A stretch of 64,000 bases of DNA from Cohnella panacarvi Gsoil 349 (GCF_000515335.1 NZ_KI911563.1:4104735-4168734); one strand, 5' to 3'. Shown: positions 16,425-24,981, counted from the stretch's first letter. Program-made: numbers and translations. The notes: generated by a model from the sequence alone, not told the origin.

Positions 16425-17528
16425 GTGGCGACGACATGGAGAACGAGGTCGCGTATACGGGCCAGGCGCGAAGCCTTCGCGCTCGGGTGGAGCCACGGCC
16501 ATTGGTTCGGAAGATGCGAGGCCGCCAAGCAACGCGCGCTGCCGGTCGCGGTTCAGCGCCCGTTGCACGTGCTTTACGTGACGACGGGCAAAGGGTATCC
16601 GTACAGCCCGCTCGATTACGGCATCCAAGAGACGCTGAAGGCGATCGCGACGAGGGTGACGATCGCGGGTCCGTCGCAAGACATCCCGTCCGTCGCGGCG
16701 AACGCAAGGCCGGACCTCATGCTCGTGCTTGACGGCATGAACATGCCGGCCGATAAAGTCGCAGCCGTAAGAGCGTTAGGCATTAAGACGGCAATTTGGT
16801 TTACCGACGATCCGTACTATACGGATATTACGGCGGGCATCGCTCCGCATTACGAATCCGTGTTCACGCTGGAGCGGAACTGCTTGCCTTTCTATCAGCA
16901 GCTAGGCTGCGGCAGGGTGTTCTACTTGCCTCTCGGCGTGTTCCCGCCGTTCTTCCGCCCCTTTAACCCCCGGCACTCGCTGAGAGGCGATCTGTGCTTC
17001 ATCGGGAGCGCTTATTGGAATAGAGTCTCTATGTTCGAGCGTACGATTCCGCTGATCGCGCACCGAAGGCTCTATATATCGGGTTTATGGTGGGACCGGC
17101 TATCCAACTACAACAAGTATAGAGGCGTATTCGACACGCAGGCTTGGCAGGAGCCGGAGAAGACGTGCGAGAGATATAACGCCAACAAAATCGTAATCAA
17201 TTCGCATCGCGCGCCGGACGACGAATCGTACAACATGAACCGCGCCCGAATCCAAGCCGTGTCGCCGAATCCCCGCACGTTCGAAATATCCGCGTCGGGA
17301 ACGCTTCAATTAACGGACAAACGCCAAGACCTGGAGCAATTTTACGTGCCCGGGGTAGAAGTGGTCACGTACGACTCTCCGGAGGACATGGCGAATAAGG
17401 CGGAATATTACTTAACTCACGAAGCGGAAAGACAGGAAATCGCGCTCAGGGGGCTTTATCGAACGATGAGGGACCATACGTACGCGTCGAGGCTGAATCA
17501 ATTGTTCGATTTGGCGATGTCGCCATGA
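16425..17528 (+). CDS. CgeB-like spore maturation protein / glycosyltransferase (second copy)
   Basis: I start this gene at the GTG at 16425, which has GGGAGG eight bases upstream, rather than at in-frame codons overlapping the previous gene. The 367-residue protein parallels its neighbour: AIWFTDDPYYTDI near residue 120, VFTLERNCLPFYQQLGCG, KIVINSHRAPDDE and NPRTFEISASGTLQLTD near residue 285. Its N-terminus again combines Arg-rich sequence (WRTRSRIRARRE) with the tetrad motif (AFALGWSHGHWFGRC). The stop codon overlaps the next start (ATGA). Two tandem CgeB-type proteins suggest successive additions to one glycan. Confidence 0.83.
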   Translation: MATTWRTRSRIRARREAFALGWSHGHWFGRCEAAKQRALPVAVQRPLHVLYVTTGKGYPYSPLDYGIQETLKAIATRVTIAGPSQDIPSVAANARPDLMLVLDGMNMPADKVAAVRALGIKTAIWFTDDPYYTDITAGIAPHYESVFTLERNCLPFYQQLGCGRVFYLPLGVFPPFFRPFNPRHSLRGDLCFIGSAYWNRVSMFERTIPLIAHRRLYISGLWWDRLSNYNKYRGVFDTQAWQEPEKTCERYNANKIVINSHRAPDDESYNMNRARIQAVSPNPRTFEISASGTLQLTDKRQDLEQFYVPGVEVVTYDSPEDMANKAEYYLTHEAERQEIALRGLYRTMRDHTYASRLNQLFDLAMSP

Positions 17529-18979
17529 GCGGGACGACGAAGCCGAAATTGCTCATTTTCTCGCATATTTGCAATCCGGTTCTCGTGACCGGCGGGGAAA
17601 AGGTGCTTTCGCTATTCTTGCGGGAGCTTGTCCGTCATTACGAATGCGTTCTGGTCGTGCCGGAGATCGGCGTCATCGCCCACAAGGCGAGGGCGATCGG
17701 CATTCGCTTGATCGTCATGGATATTCCGCTCTGCTTTTCTTTATATACTTGCTCGCCCTCCGCGTTCCACGATATCGACAACCTGATGCGCCAGCCGGCA
17801 TGGAGAAAACTCGACGCGCTGCTCGCTTACGAGCGCCCCGATGCCGTAATGGTCAACACCTCGGTCCATCCGCTGCCCGCGATGGCGGCTTTCTCCAAAG
17901 GCATCCCTACGGCGTGGCTGCTGATGGAGACGCTATACGATACGCCGCTGCGGGATCAGTGCGCGGCGTTCATCGCTTCGCACTGCGACGTGATCGTCGG
18001 GATGTCCCGGACGGTGTTGAAGCCGTTCCGGAAGACGAGCAACGTTCGGGCGGCGTACGTGCTGCCTCCTTATTTGGAGCGGAGCGAGCTCTTTCCGAGC
18101 GTCTGGCCGCAAGCCAGGTCGCAGTTACGCAGGCTGTATCAATGGGACGAAGACCACTGCGTCGTCGGATTCATCGCGGCGACGATCTATCCGAATAAAG
18201 GCCAAATGCAGTTTATCGACGCGATGCTGCCGGTCGCTTCGGAGCATAAGCTCGCAAGGTTCCTCATCGTCGGCAGCCAAGTCGACGAAGGGCACTATAT
18301 GGCATGCCGGACGAAAGTGCTTCAGGCGGGGCTCGAGGATCGGTTCGTCTTCTATCCGTTCGCCGAGCAAGTTCATCTGGTGTACCCCGCGATGGATATC
18401 GTCGTCGTTCCCAGCTTAATGACGGAAGGGTTCGGAATGACGGCGCTCGAGGGGATGGCGTTCGGCAAGGCGGTCGTCGCCTATTCATCCGGAGGGTTGG
18501 CCGAAATATTGAACGCTACCCGCAATGAGCGCTTTCTCGTGCCGAAGGGAGACGTGTCCGGGTTGACCGACCGCGTCGGGAGCTTGGCGGGGGACAATGC
18601 CCTTCGCCATTCGGTCTCCGATCGGAACGGCAAGACGTCCATGCGCGAATTCGGCGTCGAAAGCTTCCGCGATCGGCTGCATGCGTTAATGGGAATGATC
18701 GCTGCGATCCCGAAGAATAGGCCGCCCGTGCCGATTCCGCCTTTGATCGATATCCCCGTCGCTCAGAAGAAGACAAAGCCGCGATCCGCTTCAACGAGGA
18801 AACGCAGGGGGAGGAAGCCTGTCGCCGGGAGGAAAAGCGCGAGGTCGCGCAGACGGCGGAGCTTGCATCGCTATTCACGGAGGTCGGCAGCCAATAGAGG
18901 CAGGACGGCGAGGCTAAGAAATCGGCCGAGTAGACGTATTCGGCGCAGAAGATCCGCCCGGGGACGCGTACGCAAATAA
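17525..18979 (+). CDS. GT4 glycosyltransferase with Arg-rich C-terminal tail
   Basis: The 484-residue enzyme overlaps the preceding gene by four bases. Residues 1-400 form a GT-B glycosyltransferase: ILVTGGEKV-like opening (NPVLVTGGEKVLSLFLREL), VVGFIAATIYPNKGQMQF at the domain junction, and the E-x7-E motif EGFGMTALE followed by GKAVVAYSSGGLAEIL. The last 75 residues are almost entirely basic (for example RKRRGRKPVAGRKSARSRRR), placing the locus' Arg-rich segment at the C-terminus instead of the N-terminus and without the tetrad motif. A long perfect hairpin follows at once, ending the locus. It presumably acts on the same surface glycan; specificity is unknown. Confidence 0.85.
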   Translation: MSGTTKPKLLIFSHICNPVLVTGGEKVLSLFLRELVRHYECVLVVPEIGVIAHKARAIGIRLIVMDIPLCFSLYTCSPSAFHDIDNLMRQPAWRKLDALLAYERPDAVMVNTSVHPLPAMAAFSKGIPTAWLLMETLYDTPLRDQCAAFIASHCDVIVGMSRTVLKPFRKTSNVRAAYVLPPYLERSELFPSVWPQARSQLRRLYQWDEDHCVVGFIAATIYPNKGQMQFIDAMLPVASEHKLARFLIVGSQVDEGHYMACRTKVLQAGLEDRFVFYPFAEQVHLVYPAMDIVVVPSLMTEGFGMTALEGMAFGKAVVAYSSGGLAEILNATRNERFLVPKGDVSGLTDRVGSLAGDNALRHSVSDRNGKTSMREFGVESFRDRLHALMGMIAAIPKNRPPVPIPPLIDIPVAQKKTKPRSASTRKRRGRKPVAGRKSARSRRRRSLHRYSRRSAANRGRTARLRNRPSRRIRRRRSARGRVRK

Positions 18980-19014
18980 GGGGAGCCCATCATCGATGAC
19001 GATGGGCTCCCCTT
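18978..19014. terminator. Bidirectional terminator hairpin
   Basis: A perfect 14-bp stem (18978-18991 with 19001-19014, core GGGGAGCCCATC / GATGGGCTCCCC) lies between the convergent GT4 and fabH genes and can serve both. Confidence 0.8.
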
Positions 19015-19018
19015 GGCG

Positions 19019-20038
19019 TTAGCGAATCGTCCAGCGAAGCGCGAGGCCGGATTGCGTGAGGCCCGAGCCGAAGCCGTACAGTACGAGAAGTTGTCCCGGG
19101 ACGAGCTTGCCTTCCTTATAAGCGATATCCAGCGCCAGCGGGATCGAAGCGGAGGAAGTGTTGCCGTATTGCGTTACGCTGTGCAACGCCTTGTCGGCGG
19201 GCAACCCGAACCGTTCGCAGATGGCTTCGATCATCCGCAGATTGGCGCTGTGCGGAACGAACCAATCCAGCTCTCCGGTCGATAGGCCGAGCGCGTCGAG
19301 CAGCTCAACGACGCCGCCGGGCACGGTTGACAACGCCCATTTATACACTTCCTTGCCGTTCTGGACGAGCTTGCCCGCGCCGTGCAGAGGCTGTCCGTCG
19401 CCGGCTGCCGATAATCCCGTCGCGTACACTTGGAAGCCGCCGCTCCCGTCCGTCACGGCGCTGGAGGCCAGCAATGCGCCATTCTCCGACCGTTCCACGA
19501 GCACGGCGCCCGCGCCGTCCCCGAACAGGATGCACGTCGAACGATCGGTATAGTCCGTCAGCTTCGTCAGCGTCTCCGCTCCGATGACGAGCACTTTGCG
19601 GTAAGCCTCCGTCATTACGAGCCCGTTCGCCAGCTGCAGCGCCGAGACGAAGCCCGCGCACGCGGCGTTCAAGTCCAGCGCCAAGCATTGAGCCGCGCCG
19701 ATGGCGAGCTGAACGCGAGACGCGACGGAAGGGCTCGGCATATCCGGCGAGAGCGTCGCGACCAATATCGCATCGACGTCTTGAGACGACGTAGGGAACC
19801 GGCGGAACAGATCCCGAGCGGCGGCGATTGCCATATCGCTCGTGAATTGGTTCTCGGCCGCCCGGCGTCTTTCCACGATGCCCGTACGCCGAACGATCCA
19901 TTCGTTATCGGTGTCTACCATGCGCTCCAAATCGGCATTCGTGATCAGTTGCTCCGGGACGTAGCTGCCGATCGCGGTAATCGCCGCTCGGGAAGCGATC
20001 CGGGCGGCGCCGGTAGTCGTGTTCGTTCCTGTAGCCAT
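19019..20038 (-). CDS. fabH: 3-oxoacyl-ACP synthase III (KAS III)
   Basis: The enzyme condenses acyl-CoA with malonyl-ACP to start fatty-acid synthesis. The 339-residue protein has the whole KAS III signature: GSYVPEQLITN near the start, the active cysteine in NAACAGF, the histidine in FVPHSANLRMIEAI and the asparagine in QYGNTSSAS. AAGGAGGATTCC precedes the ATG. It is a single gene, not linked to other fab genes. Two overlapping FapR-like operators lie 50-70 bases upstream, so membrane-lipid control by malonyl-CoA is likely. Bacillus relatives carry two fabH genes (fabHA, fabHB); which one this corresponds to is not clear. Confidence 0.93.
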   Translation of the reverse strand: MATGTNTTTGAARIASRAAITAIGSYVPEQLITNADLERMVDTDNEWIVRRTGIVERRRAAENQFTSDMAIAAARDLFRRFPTSSQDVDAILVATLSPDMPSPSVASRVQLAIGAAQCLALDLNAACAGFVSALQLANGLVMTEAYRKVLVIGAETLTKLTDYTDRSTCILFGDGAGAVLVERSENGALLASSAVTDGSGGFQVYATGLSAAGDGQPLHGAGKLVQNGKEVYKWALSTVPGGVVELLDALGLSTGELDWFVPHSANLRMIEAICERFGLPADKALHSVTQYGNTSSASIPLALDIAYKEGKLVPGQLLVLYGFGSGLTQSGLALRWTIR

Positions 20039-20075
20039 GCGGAATCCTCCTTTTATTTTAAGACAGTCGAACGTG

Positions 20076-20108
20076 ATTAGTATTTGGTATTAGTACCAGG
20101 TTTTAAAT
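20076..20108 (-). promoter_or_regulatory. Overlapping FapR-like operators upstream of fabH
   Basis: On the plus strand, ATTAGTATTTGGTATTAGT (20077-20095) and ATTAGTACCAGGTTTTAAAT (20089-20108) both resemble the FapR box of Bacillus (form ATTAGTACCTGGTACTAAT, from memory). Each shows the TTAGTA...(T/G)TA half-site symmetry, and they share one half-site. Their position 40-70 bases before fabH fits promoter occlusion. Confidence 0.65.
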
Positions 20109-20492
20109 CAATTATGACCCCTCTCTGTTATTCTGTCAATAATGGGTGGTGTCAGCATTGTTGAGAAGGATTGCAGAGTTTGTGATAGTAATTGGTCTAA
20201 TATACAGCGAATATACAATTTTTAAAAGAATATTCAGGTAATATACAATAAACTAACGGGGCACGATTGAACACTTACACAGACTGCTAGCGGAAACCTG
20301 GATACCTTACATCCAATTCAGGAATCTTGCGAAAGATCTTATTGAATAATTATACATTCAACAATTGAGGGCATTATCAATAAATATGACTAATGGATGA
20401 AGTAAGTGCTTATCCAACCCAATTCAAGTTCAGAAATTATGAAAACTTACCCTATGTTTATAGTCTTTTCCACTACGCTTTTCGCTACAATT

Positions 20493-20526
20493 TTGACGCC
20501 ACCCACAATAATATGGGTGGCGTCAA
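20493..20526. repeat. Hairpin repeat family B, perfect copy
   Basis: TTGACGCCACCCA (20493-20505) is followed by its exact inverse TGGGTGGCGTCAA (20514-20526). Related copies lie at 20110-20170 and 25377-25425, where the second half continues as GTGGTGTCAGCATTGT. Confidence 0.75.
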
Positions 20527-20859
20527 TAATACTGAGAATGTTTTCAAGGTTTTTGAACGGATTGGTTTGTTGCTAAAGCACTTCGTTTAATGTTTCCAAA
20601 GGTAAAGTAATCTTGTGCGATCAGTCTTCCGAAGGGAAAGTGTAGATTGCACGAAAATAAGAGGCGACAGGGATTGCCTGAGTCGCCTATTCAGAGTGAG
20701 TATCGCGGTTAAAGTGGCCTCGAGCCTTTGTCGCTCCTCCGCTCGTCGACGTTATCGAGCGAAACTCCATACTGTAAGAAAAAAATAAAGTATTAGACCC
20801 GGCAAATAGAGTATTAGACTAAGAAATTAAGTGTTAGACTGGCGCGCCCGTTGGTTAAG

Positions 20860-20880
20860 CTAACGGGGCAGGATAATTCA
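20860..20880. repeat. Boundary repeat family A, partial copy
   Basis: CTAACGGGGCAGGATAATTC matches the terminal part of the full elements at 22662-22752 and 24982-25070. A shorter match, AACTAACGGGGCACGATTG, is at 20251. Confidence 0.6.
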
Positions 20881-21070
20881 ATGATTTCACGGTGCCGAAA
20901 TCATTAAGACTGATTCACTTTATAAGGATATTTGTTGCTAACAGGATATGAATAAATACAATCATGATGCAGACAGCATCGGAATGCCGCACAGGACGCA
21001 AACGCCGAGGATACGATCTTGATCTTAGGTACCCGGTCTGAGGGTCCGCATTGTGCCATAGGACAACCTC

Positions 21071-22021
21071 CTATTGCAATTGTTCGACGATGCGGCGAAA
21101 CTCGTTCCTGAACTCGTCGATCAGACGTTCCTGCTCCGACTGATCCTTCTTCAGCTTGGAGATCAGCCGCTCGACTTCAGCTCTCTGAGACTGAACGGAC
21201 CCGAGCGAGTCTCGTATTTTCCCTTGCACGATCCAGTCAGCAATAAACCCGTCGAAGAAAAAATCCGCGAATGTTGCGAAGCCGCCAATTTGGGCGGAAT
21301 TATCCACGCCGTTCCACTTCAAATCCTGGAGTTCCTTGTTGAAGCGGCGCAGCGAGTTTTGCGCTTCGTGGATATACCCCCGAGCCTCATCGATATGGCC
21401 GTGCTTGATCGCCGTTGAGATCAAGCCGCCTCCGATGAGGTCGTACTTTCCCCAACTGCCGGCCGAATCAAGCCGGTCTTCCGCATTACCAAGCGCAGCG
21501 CTGACCGCCGCTCCGGCGCCGGCCGCCTCGCGGATTTCCTTTCTTATCGCTTCCCGGAGAGCGATTTCCTCGGACAGTTCCTCCAGCCTGGCAGTCGTCG
21601 ATGTATCGTGATCGCGAATCCATGCTTCCTTCTCCGCCAGGAGCCACTCATATTCCCGGTCGGGCTGACCGATATCCGCCAGCTTGGCGATCAACTCCGT
21701 CTGCTCCAGCTCCATGTCGATCAAGGCGGAGTTAGCTGCGTCGTATTTGAGCTTCGCTTCGGCGGCTTCCCGTTCCTCCTCCCGCAATTTGTCCTCCAAT
21801 CGTCCGAACAAATTCATCATGAAGCGCGATAATGACGGTTCCCGAAGTTGGTCCACATCTTGCTGTTCACCCTGCAGTCTCAGTCGGCATTGATCAACGG
21901 TGTGATACTGCTCCGTAAGCTTTTCCCTTAGGTTCGCGAGCCGGGTTTCCCACAGCTGTGCCAACTGCATCTTTTCCTTACACACCTGTAGATGCTCGTT
22001 CCATTCGACAACAATACTCAA
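21071..22021 (-). CDS. Coiled-coil protein of unknown function
   Basis: The 316-residue protein is mostly heptad-rich helix: about residues 15-65, 75-115, 140-170 and 275-316 are dense in Glu, Lys, Leu and Arg (for example LREEEREAAEAKLKYDAANS). Between them lies a glycine-rich middle (GSWGKYDLIGGGLISTAIKH, about residues 189-208) and a hydrophobic stretch FATFADFFFDGFIADWIV (about 250-268) that is not long enough for a clear transmembrane helix. There is no signal peptide. The start is a TTG at 22019-22021 with GGGGAG about ten bases upstream. It lies alone, between boundary repeats, on the strand opposite the next genes. I do not recognise the family. Confidence 0.7.
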   Translation of the reverse strand: MSIVVEWNEHLQVCKEKMQLAQLWETRLANLREKLTEQYHTVDQCRLRLQGEQQDVDQLREPSLSRFMMNLFGRLEDKLREEEREAAEAKLKYDAANSALIDMELEQTELIAKLADIGQPDREYEWLLAEKEAWIRDHDTSTTARLEELSEEIALREAIRKEIREAAGAGAAVSAALGNAEDRLDSAGSWGKYDLIGGGLISTAIKHGHIDEARGYIHEAQNSLRRFNKELQDLKWNGVDNSAQIGGFATFADFFFDGFIADWIVQGKIRDSLGSVQSQRAEVERLISKLKKDQSEQERLIDEFRNEFRRIVEQLQ

Positions 22022-22128
22022 GTTCTTTCAACTCCCCTAATGTTTGGATATTCGTTAATGATACATAAAACATAAAAGCAAAATGGTTTTATTTTTATTC
22101 AGTAATTCGATGGATTAGATTACAGTGG

Positions 22129-22163
22129 CAGTTTGTTTATTCATTGAAGTAACGGGCAGGATA
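22129..22163. repeat. Boundary repeat family A, degenerate copy
   Basis: GGCAGTTTGTTTATTCATTG followed by AAGTAACGGGCAGGATAG corresponds to the second half (hairpin arm, T-rich stretch and TAACGGGCAGGAT end) of the full elements downstream. Confidence 0.6.
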
Positions 22164-22243
22164 GTGGAGAAATGTGTTAGAATGGATATGTTTGTAAAAT
22201 CAAAAAAGTGATATGAATGATGCTAGGAAGTAGGGATTTATAG

Positions 22244-22651
22244 TTGAGAAGATCATTTATTATTTCAATTTTCATTGTAATTATTGCCCTTATGTTTGGA
22301 TATAATTTTAGACCATGGATAGTACCCAATACATACGTAAGTGGTTGGGGTGCATCTTCAACAAAATCAGAGACTAATATTAATACTCAAAACATTAATT
22401 TTGATGCGACTATTAAAAATGACGGTCATTATTCTGTTTACGTAAAAGAAGTTCAGGTATTATTTGCAGATTCAATAAAGAATAAATTTCAATCGGGGAA
22501 TCAAAAAATTTCAGTTAATAAATGGTTAAAACCAAACGAAACTTGGGATGTTAATGGAGAATGGATATTTGACTCTTCAGGGATTAAAGAAAACAACATA
22601 ATGATTATCCCTAACTATGCTACCTTTAAGGTCAATATTTTTCCTTTCTAA
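22244..22651 (+). CDS. Small membrane-anchored protein of unknown function
   Basis: The 135-residue product starts with RRSFIISIFIVIIALMFGY, a single N-terminal membrane segment or uncleaved signal. The rest, about 110 residues, would be outside and alternates in a beta-sandwich manner (NINFDATIKNDGHYSVYVKE). No cysteine or enzyme motif is present. The start is TTG with a weak, distant purine stretch upstream. The gene is visibly AT-rich compared with the glycan locus and core genes, and it sits between two copies of the boundary repeat, which suggests acquisition from outside. The family is not recognised. Confidence 0.65.
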   Translation: MRRSFIISIFIVIIALMFGYNFRPWIVPNTYVSGWGASSTKSETNINTQNINFDATIKNDGHYSVYVKEVQVLFADSIKNKFQSGNQKISVNKWLKPNETWDVNGEWIFDSSGIKENNIMIIPNYATFKVNIFPF

Positions 22652-22661
22652 ATTTTATTAA

Positions 22662-22752
22662 GCTATCGGAAGACGATAGTTGAATGAGAATACCGCGGCA
22701 GTCGACCAGACAATCGGCTGCCGTTTTCATTAAGCTAATGGGCAGGATAATG
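22662..22752. repeat. Boundary repeat family A, full copy 1
   Basis: This copy opens with hairpin CTATCG-gaaga-CGATAG, then TTGAATGAGAATACCG, then hairpin GGCAG...CTGCC with a TTTTCATT tail, and ends with CTAATGGGCAGGATAATG. It follows the stop of the upstream gene by about ten bases and precedes the VOC gene. It is nearly identical over its whole length to the copy at 24982-25070. Confidence 0.85.
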
Positions 22753-22808
22753 TAATTTTTTGTATAATATTATGGTAAAACCTTTAGGATGAAAAGAGGA
22801 TCTAAACT

Positions 22809-23219
22809 ATGCAGAGTATGAACAATCAACATCTGCAGACAGCTAATAACGAATACATTGAAGGCATCCAGTACACAGAGATCCCTGTTTTCGATTTGGA
22901 AAAGGCGGTTGATTGGTATTGTGGTAACTTGGGTGCAAAACTAGGACTACTTAACGATGAGCTTGCTTTTGTAGATTTCTCGATGGGTCCTAGTTTATTT
23001 TTAGTCAAGACAAATGATGATACTACATCCACCTTTAAGGTTAATGGTCAAGACCATTACACAATCGGATTTCGCGTTAAGGATATTCAAGGATTTCATA
23101 TTTATCTATCACAACTCGATACAAAAGTAAGTCCTATCGTTGTAGAAGGACATGGAAGTTTCTTTACGTTTTACGATCCTTTTGGAAATATGTTTGACGT
23201 TTTTCAACCGCCACAATAA
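22809..23219 (+). CDS. VOC-family (glyoxalase/bleomycin-resistance-like) protein
   Basis: The 136-residue protein has one VOC domain: beta-alpha-beta-beta-beta halves opening with IQYTEIPVFDLEKAVDWYCGNLGAKLG and closing with FFTFYDPFGNMFDVFQPP. Such proteins bind small molecules or metals and include lyases, dioxygenases and antibiotic-binding proteins; the substrate cannot be read from sequence. AAAGAGGA lies upstream of the ATG. It is followed after 22 bases by a GyrI-like gene, so the two form a small unit. Its codon use is AT-rich relative to the core. Confidence 0.85.
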   Translation: MQSMNNQHLQTANNEYIEGIQYTEIPVFDLEKAVDWYCGNLGAKLGLLNDELAFVDFSMGPSLFLVKTNDDTTSTFKVNGQDHYTIGFRVKDIQGFHIYLSQLDTKVSPIVVEGHGSFFTFYDPFGNMFDVFQPPQ

Positions 23220-23241
23220 ATCCGTAAATGAGGTGCTCTTT

Positions 23242-23730
23242 ATGAGAGTTGAAATCATTCAAACAAGTCAAATTACTTCATTTGTTGGTATAAGGGCTAT
23301 AAGTTTAATGTCCGAACTGGGCGATAATGTAAGTCATGCATTTAAGGAGTTAGAAGAGAGAAAAAAAGAAATAAAAAATGTTACGAATCTAGAAGTAACT
23401 TATGGTATATCACCTCCAAATTACAAAGGGAATAAGGGGCTCCTTGATTTTTATTGCTGTTATGAAGTAGATCCGATAACTAACTTGCCTCATGAAATGA
23501 TTCATATTCAAATTCTGCCTAGATTGTACTCAGTAACAAACTATAAAGGACCTGCAAGTAAGACATATACAGCATATGATTTTACGTCTAATTGGTTGAA
23601 AGAAAATGGGTACGAGTATGATGACGTCTCGTATTATTTTGAGAAATATGATGAAAAGACAATCAGAGAAAATGATGATGATAGAAATGAAATTACAATA
23701 TACTGCCCAATAAAGAAAAAGGAATCTTGA
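23242..23730 (+). CDS. GyrI-like / effector-binding-domain protein
   Basis: I start at the ATG at 23242, which has GAGGTG about six bases upstream, giving 162 residues. The pattern (VEIIQTSQITSFVGIRAISL ... YGISPPNYKGNKGLLDFYCCYEVD ... YTAYDFTSNWLKENGYEYDD) is that of the GyrI-like small-molecule-binding fold found alone or at the C-terminus of AraC/MerR regulators. No DNA-binding domain is present. It probably binds a hydrophobic or cationic small molecule. Codon use is AT-rich, as in its VOC neighbour. Confidence 0.7.
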   Translation: MRVEIIQTSQITSFVGIRAISLMSELGDNVSHAFKELEERKKEIKNVTNLEVTYGISPPNYKGNKGLLDFYCCYEVDPITNLPHEMIHIQILPRLYSVTNYKGPASKTYTAYDFTSNWLKENGYEYDDVSYYFEKYDEKTIRENDDDRNEITIYCPIKKKES

Positions 23731-23792
23731 TTATAACTCATGACGGCATCGCCTAACATCATATTCACGTTCAGGCTAGGCAAAGTTCATTA

Positions 23793-23871
23793 CGCTAACG
23801 GGAAACGTTAGTTCATAATGCAGCCTGCCGGAGTGATCCAGCAGGTTGTTTAACTAACGGGCAGTTATGCG
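23793..23871. repeat. Boundary repeat family A, full copy 2 (variant centre)
   Basis: It begins CGCTAACGGGAAACGTTAG (hairpin CTAACG/CGTTAG), carries a different central hairpin (CAGCCTGCCGGA with TCCAGCAGGTTG) and ends CTAACGGGCAGTTATGCG. The same layout with another middle suggests the two ends are what is conserved. It lies between the GyrI-like gene and the phosphotransferase gene. Confidence 0.8.
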
Positions 23872-23929
23872 TAACTTCCAGGGAATGTAAACGTCTAAAT
23901 AAAGTAAGGAACGAGGAGGCAGACATTTC

Positions 23930-24844
23930 ATGGGAGGAACGAATGTATGGGATGCGGAGTGGGAGGTTAACGAAGAGCAGGCGCGGACGCTGATCGGCAG
24001 ACAATTCCCTCAGCTGTCATCGAAGCAAGTGAAGCGATTGGGCTGGGGCTGGGACAATACGGTTTTTCTCATCGGTGACGAGTACGTGTTCCGGTTTCCA
24101 AGAAGAACGATTGCAGTTGGCTCGATTCGTATGGAAGGGAAGCTGCTGCCGAAGCTGGAGGCATATATGACCGTCCCCTATCCGAAACCGTTATTTTATG
24201 GCGAAGCAAGTGACGAATACCCGGCACCATTTCTTGGCTATGCCTACGTGCCAGGAGATTTCCCCATCGGTTTGACGGAAGAACGCCGGGCTTTATCGGC
24301 AGAGACGCTGGCGAAATTTTTGCGGAGATTGCATAAGTTTCCGGTGCAGGCGGCGCTGAAGTGCGGAGTTCAGCAAGATCATCGAAGCTTGACGGACATA
24401 GCATCGCGCAAAGTGAAATTGGAGGGCTTTCTGTCGAAGGTGGTTGAACACTTGTCGTCGGAGGAGTCCGGTGTGATCGAAGCGTATATTAGCAGGCTGC
24501 AAACGGACCGTGTCGAGGCGGTGAATGCACTGCTACATGGCGATCTTCATTTCAAAAATATGCTTGTGAATGAGAACGGGATCGTTTCCGGCATCATTGA
24601 TTGGGGCGATCTGAGCGTAGGCCATCCGGCTTGCGATTTGAGCGTTGCTTACAGCTTTTTACCACCTTACGCTCGCGGCGTGTTTTTCGAAACTTACGGA
24701 GGAGCGGACGAGGAAACGAAGCTGCTGGCGCGGCTGATCGCGGTATACATCCCCGTACTGATCTTGATGCAAGCGGTCGATGACGGGAATGAAGCGATTG
24801 CGGCAGAGGCGAAATCCAACATCATGCGAGCACTGTCGGATTAG
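23930..24844 (+). CDS. Aminoglycoside/macrolide phosphotransferase-family protein
   Basis: The 304-residue protein has the protein-kinase-like APH fold. It shows a glycine-rich nucleotide loop (LGWGWDNTVFLIGDEYVFRFPRR, about residues 34-56), the catalytic loop HGDLHFKNML (about 200-209) and the metal-binding GIIDWGDL (about 221-228). GAGGAGG lies upstream of the ATG. Members phosphorylate aminoglycosides, macrolides or ordinary metabolites, so resistance cannot be claimed. The gene sits between two full boundary repeats, as a cassette would. Its base composition is closer to the chromosome than that of the preceding AT-rich genes. Confidence 0.85.
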   Translation: MGGTNVWDAEWEVNEEQARTLIGRQFPQLSSKQVKRLGWGWDNTVFLIGDEYVFRFPRRTIAVGSIRMEGKLLPKLEAYMTVPYPKPLFYGEASDEYPAPFLGYAYVPGDFPIGLTEERRALSAETLAKFLRRLHKFPVQAALKCGVQQDHRSLTDIASRKVKLEGFLSKVVEHLSSEESGVIEAYISRLQTDRVEAVNALLHGDLHFKNMLVNENGIVSGIIDWGDLSVGHPACDLSVAYSFLPPYARGVFFETYGGADEETKLLARLIAVYIPVLILMQAVDDGNEAIAAEAKSNIMRALSD

Positions 24845-24981
24845 GCTCATTATTACGTTGCAGCTATGGGGCTATGGCTATCGGCACCATTTTGTCGTTT
24901 ATAGGCCGCGATAAGGTACGATTCGCCTTCTCTAATGCCGCTTTATGTTGAGGAACACGAAATTCAACAGAGTAAGTCGTT

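Larger units (their letters stand above)
20109..21070. other. Gene-poor, AT-rich repeat-bearing region
   Basis: I see no convincing gene here. The stretch holds two members of a hairpin repeat family (20110-20170 and 20493-20526), two partial boundary repeats containing CTAACGGGGCA (20251 and 20860), a hairpin AGGCGAC...GTCGCCT (about 20660-20692) and three short spaced copies of TATTAGAC/TGTTAGAC (20785-20840). It looks like the eroded edge of an accessory region. Confidence 0.6.

Noticed and set aside
20393..20590. A 65-codon forward frame
   Set aside because: It runs through a perfect hairpin repeat (20493-20526), has no ribosome site and no sensible protein pattern.
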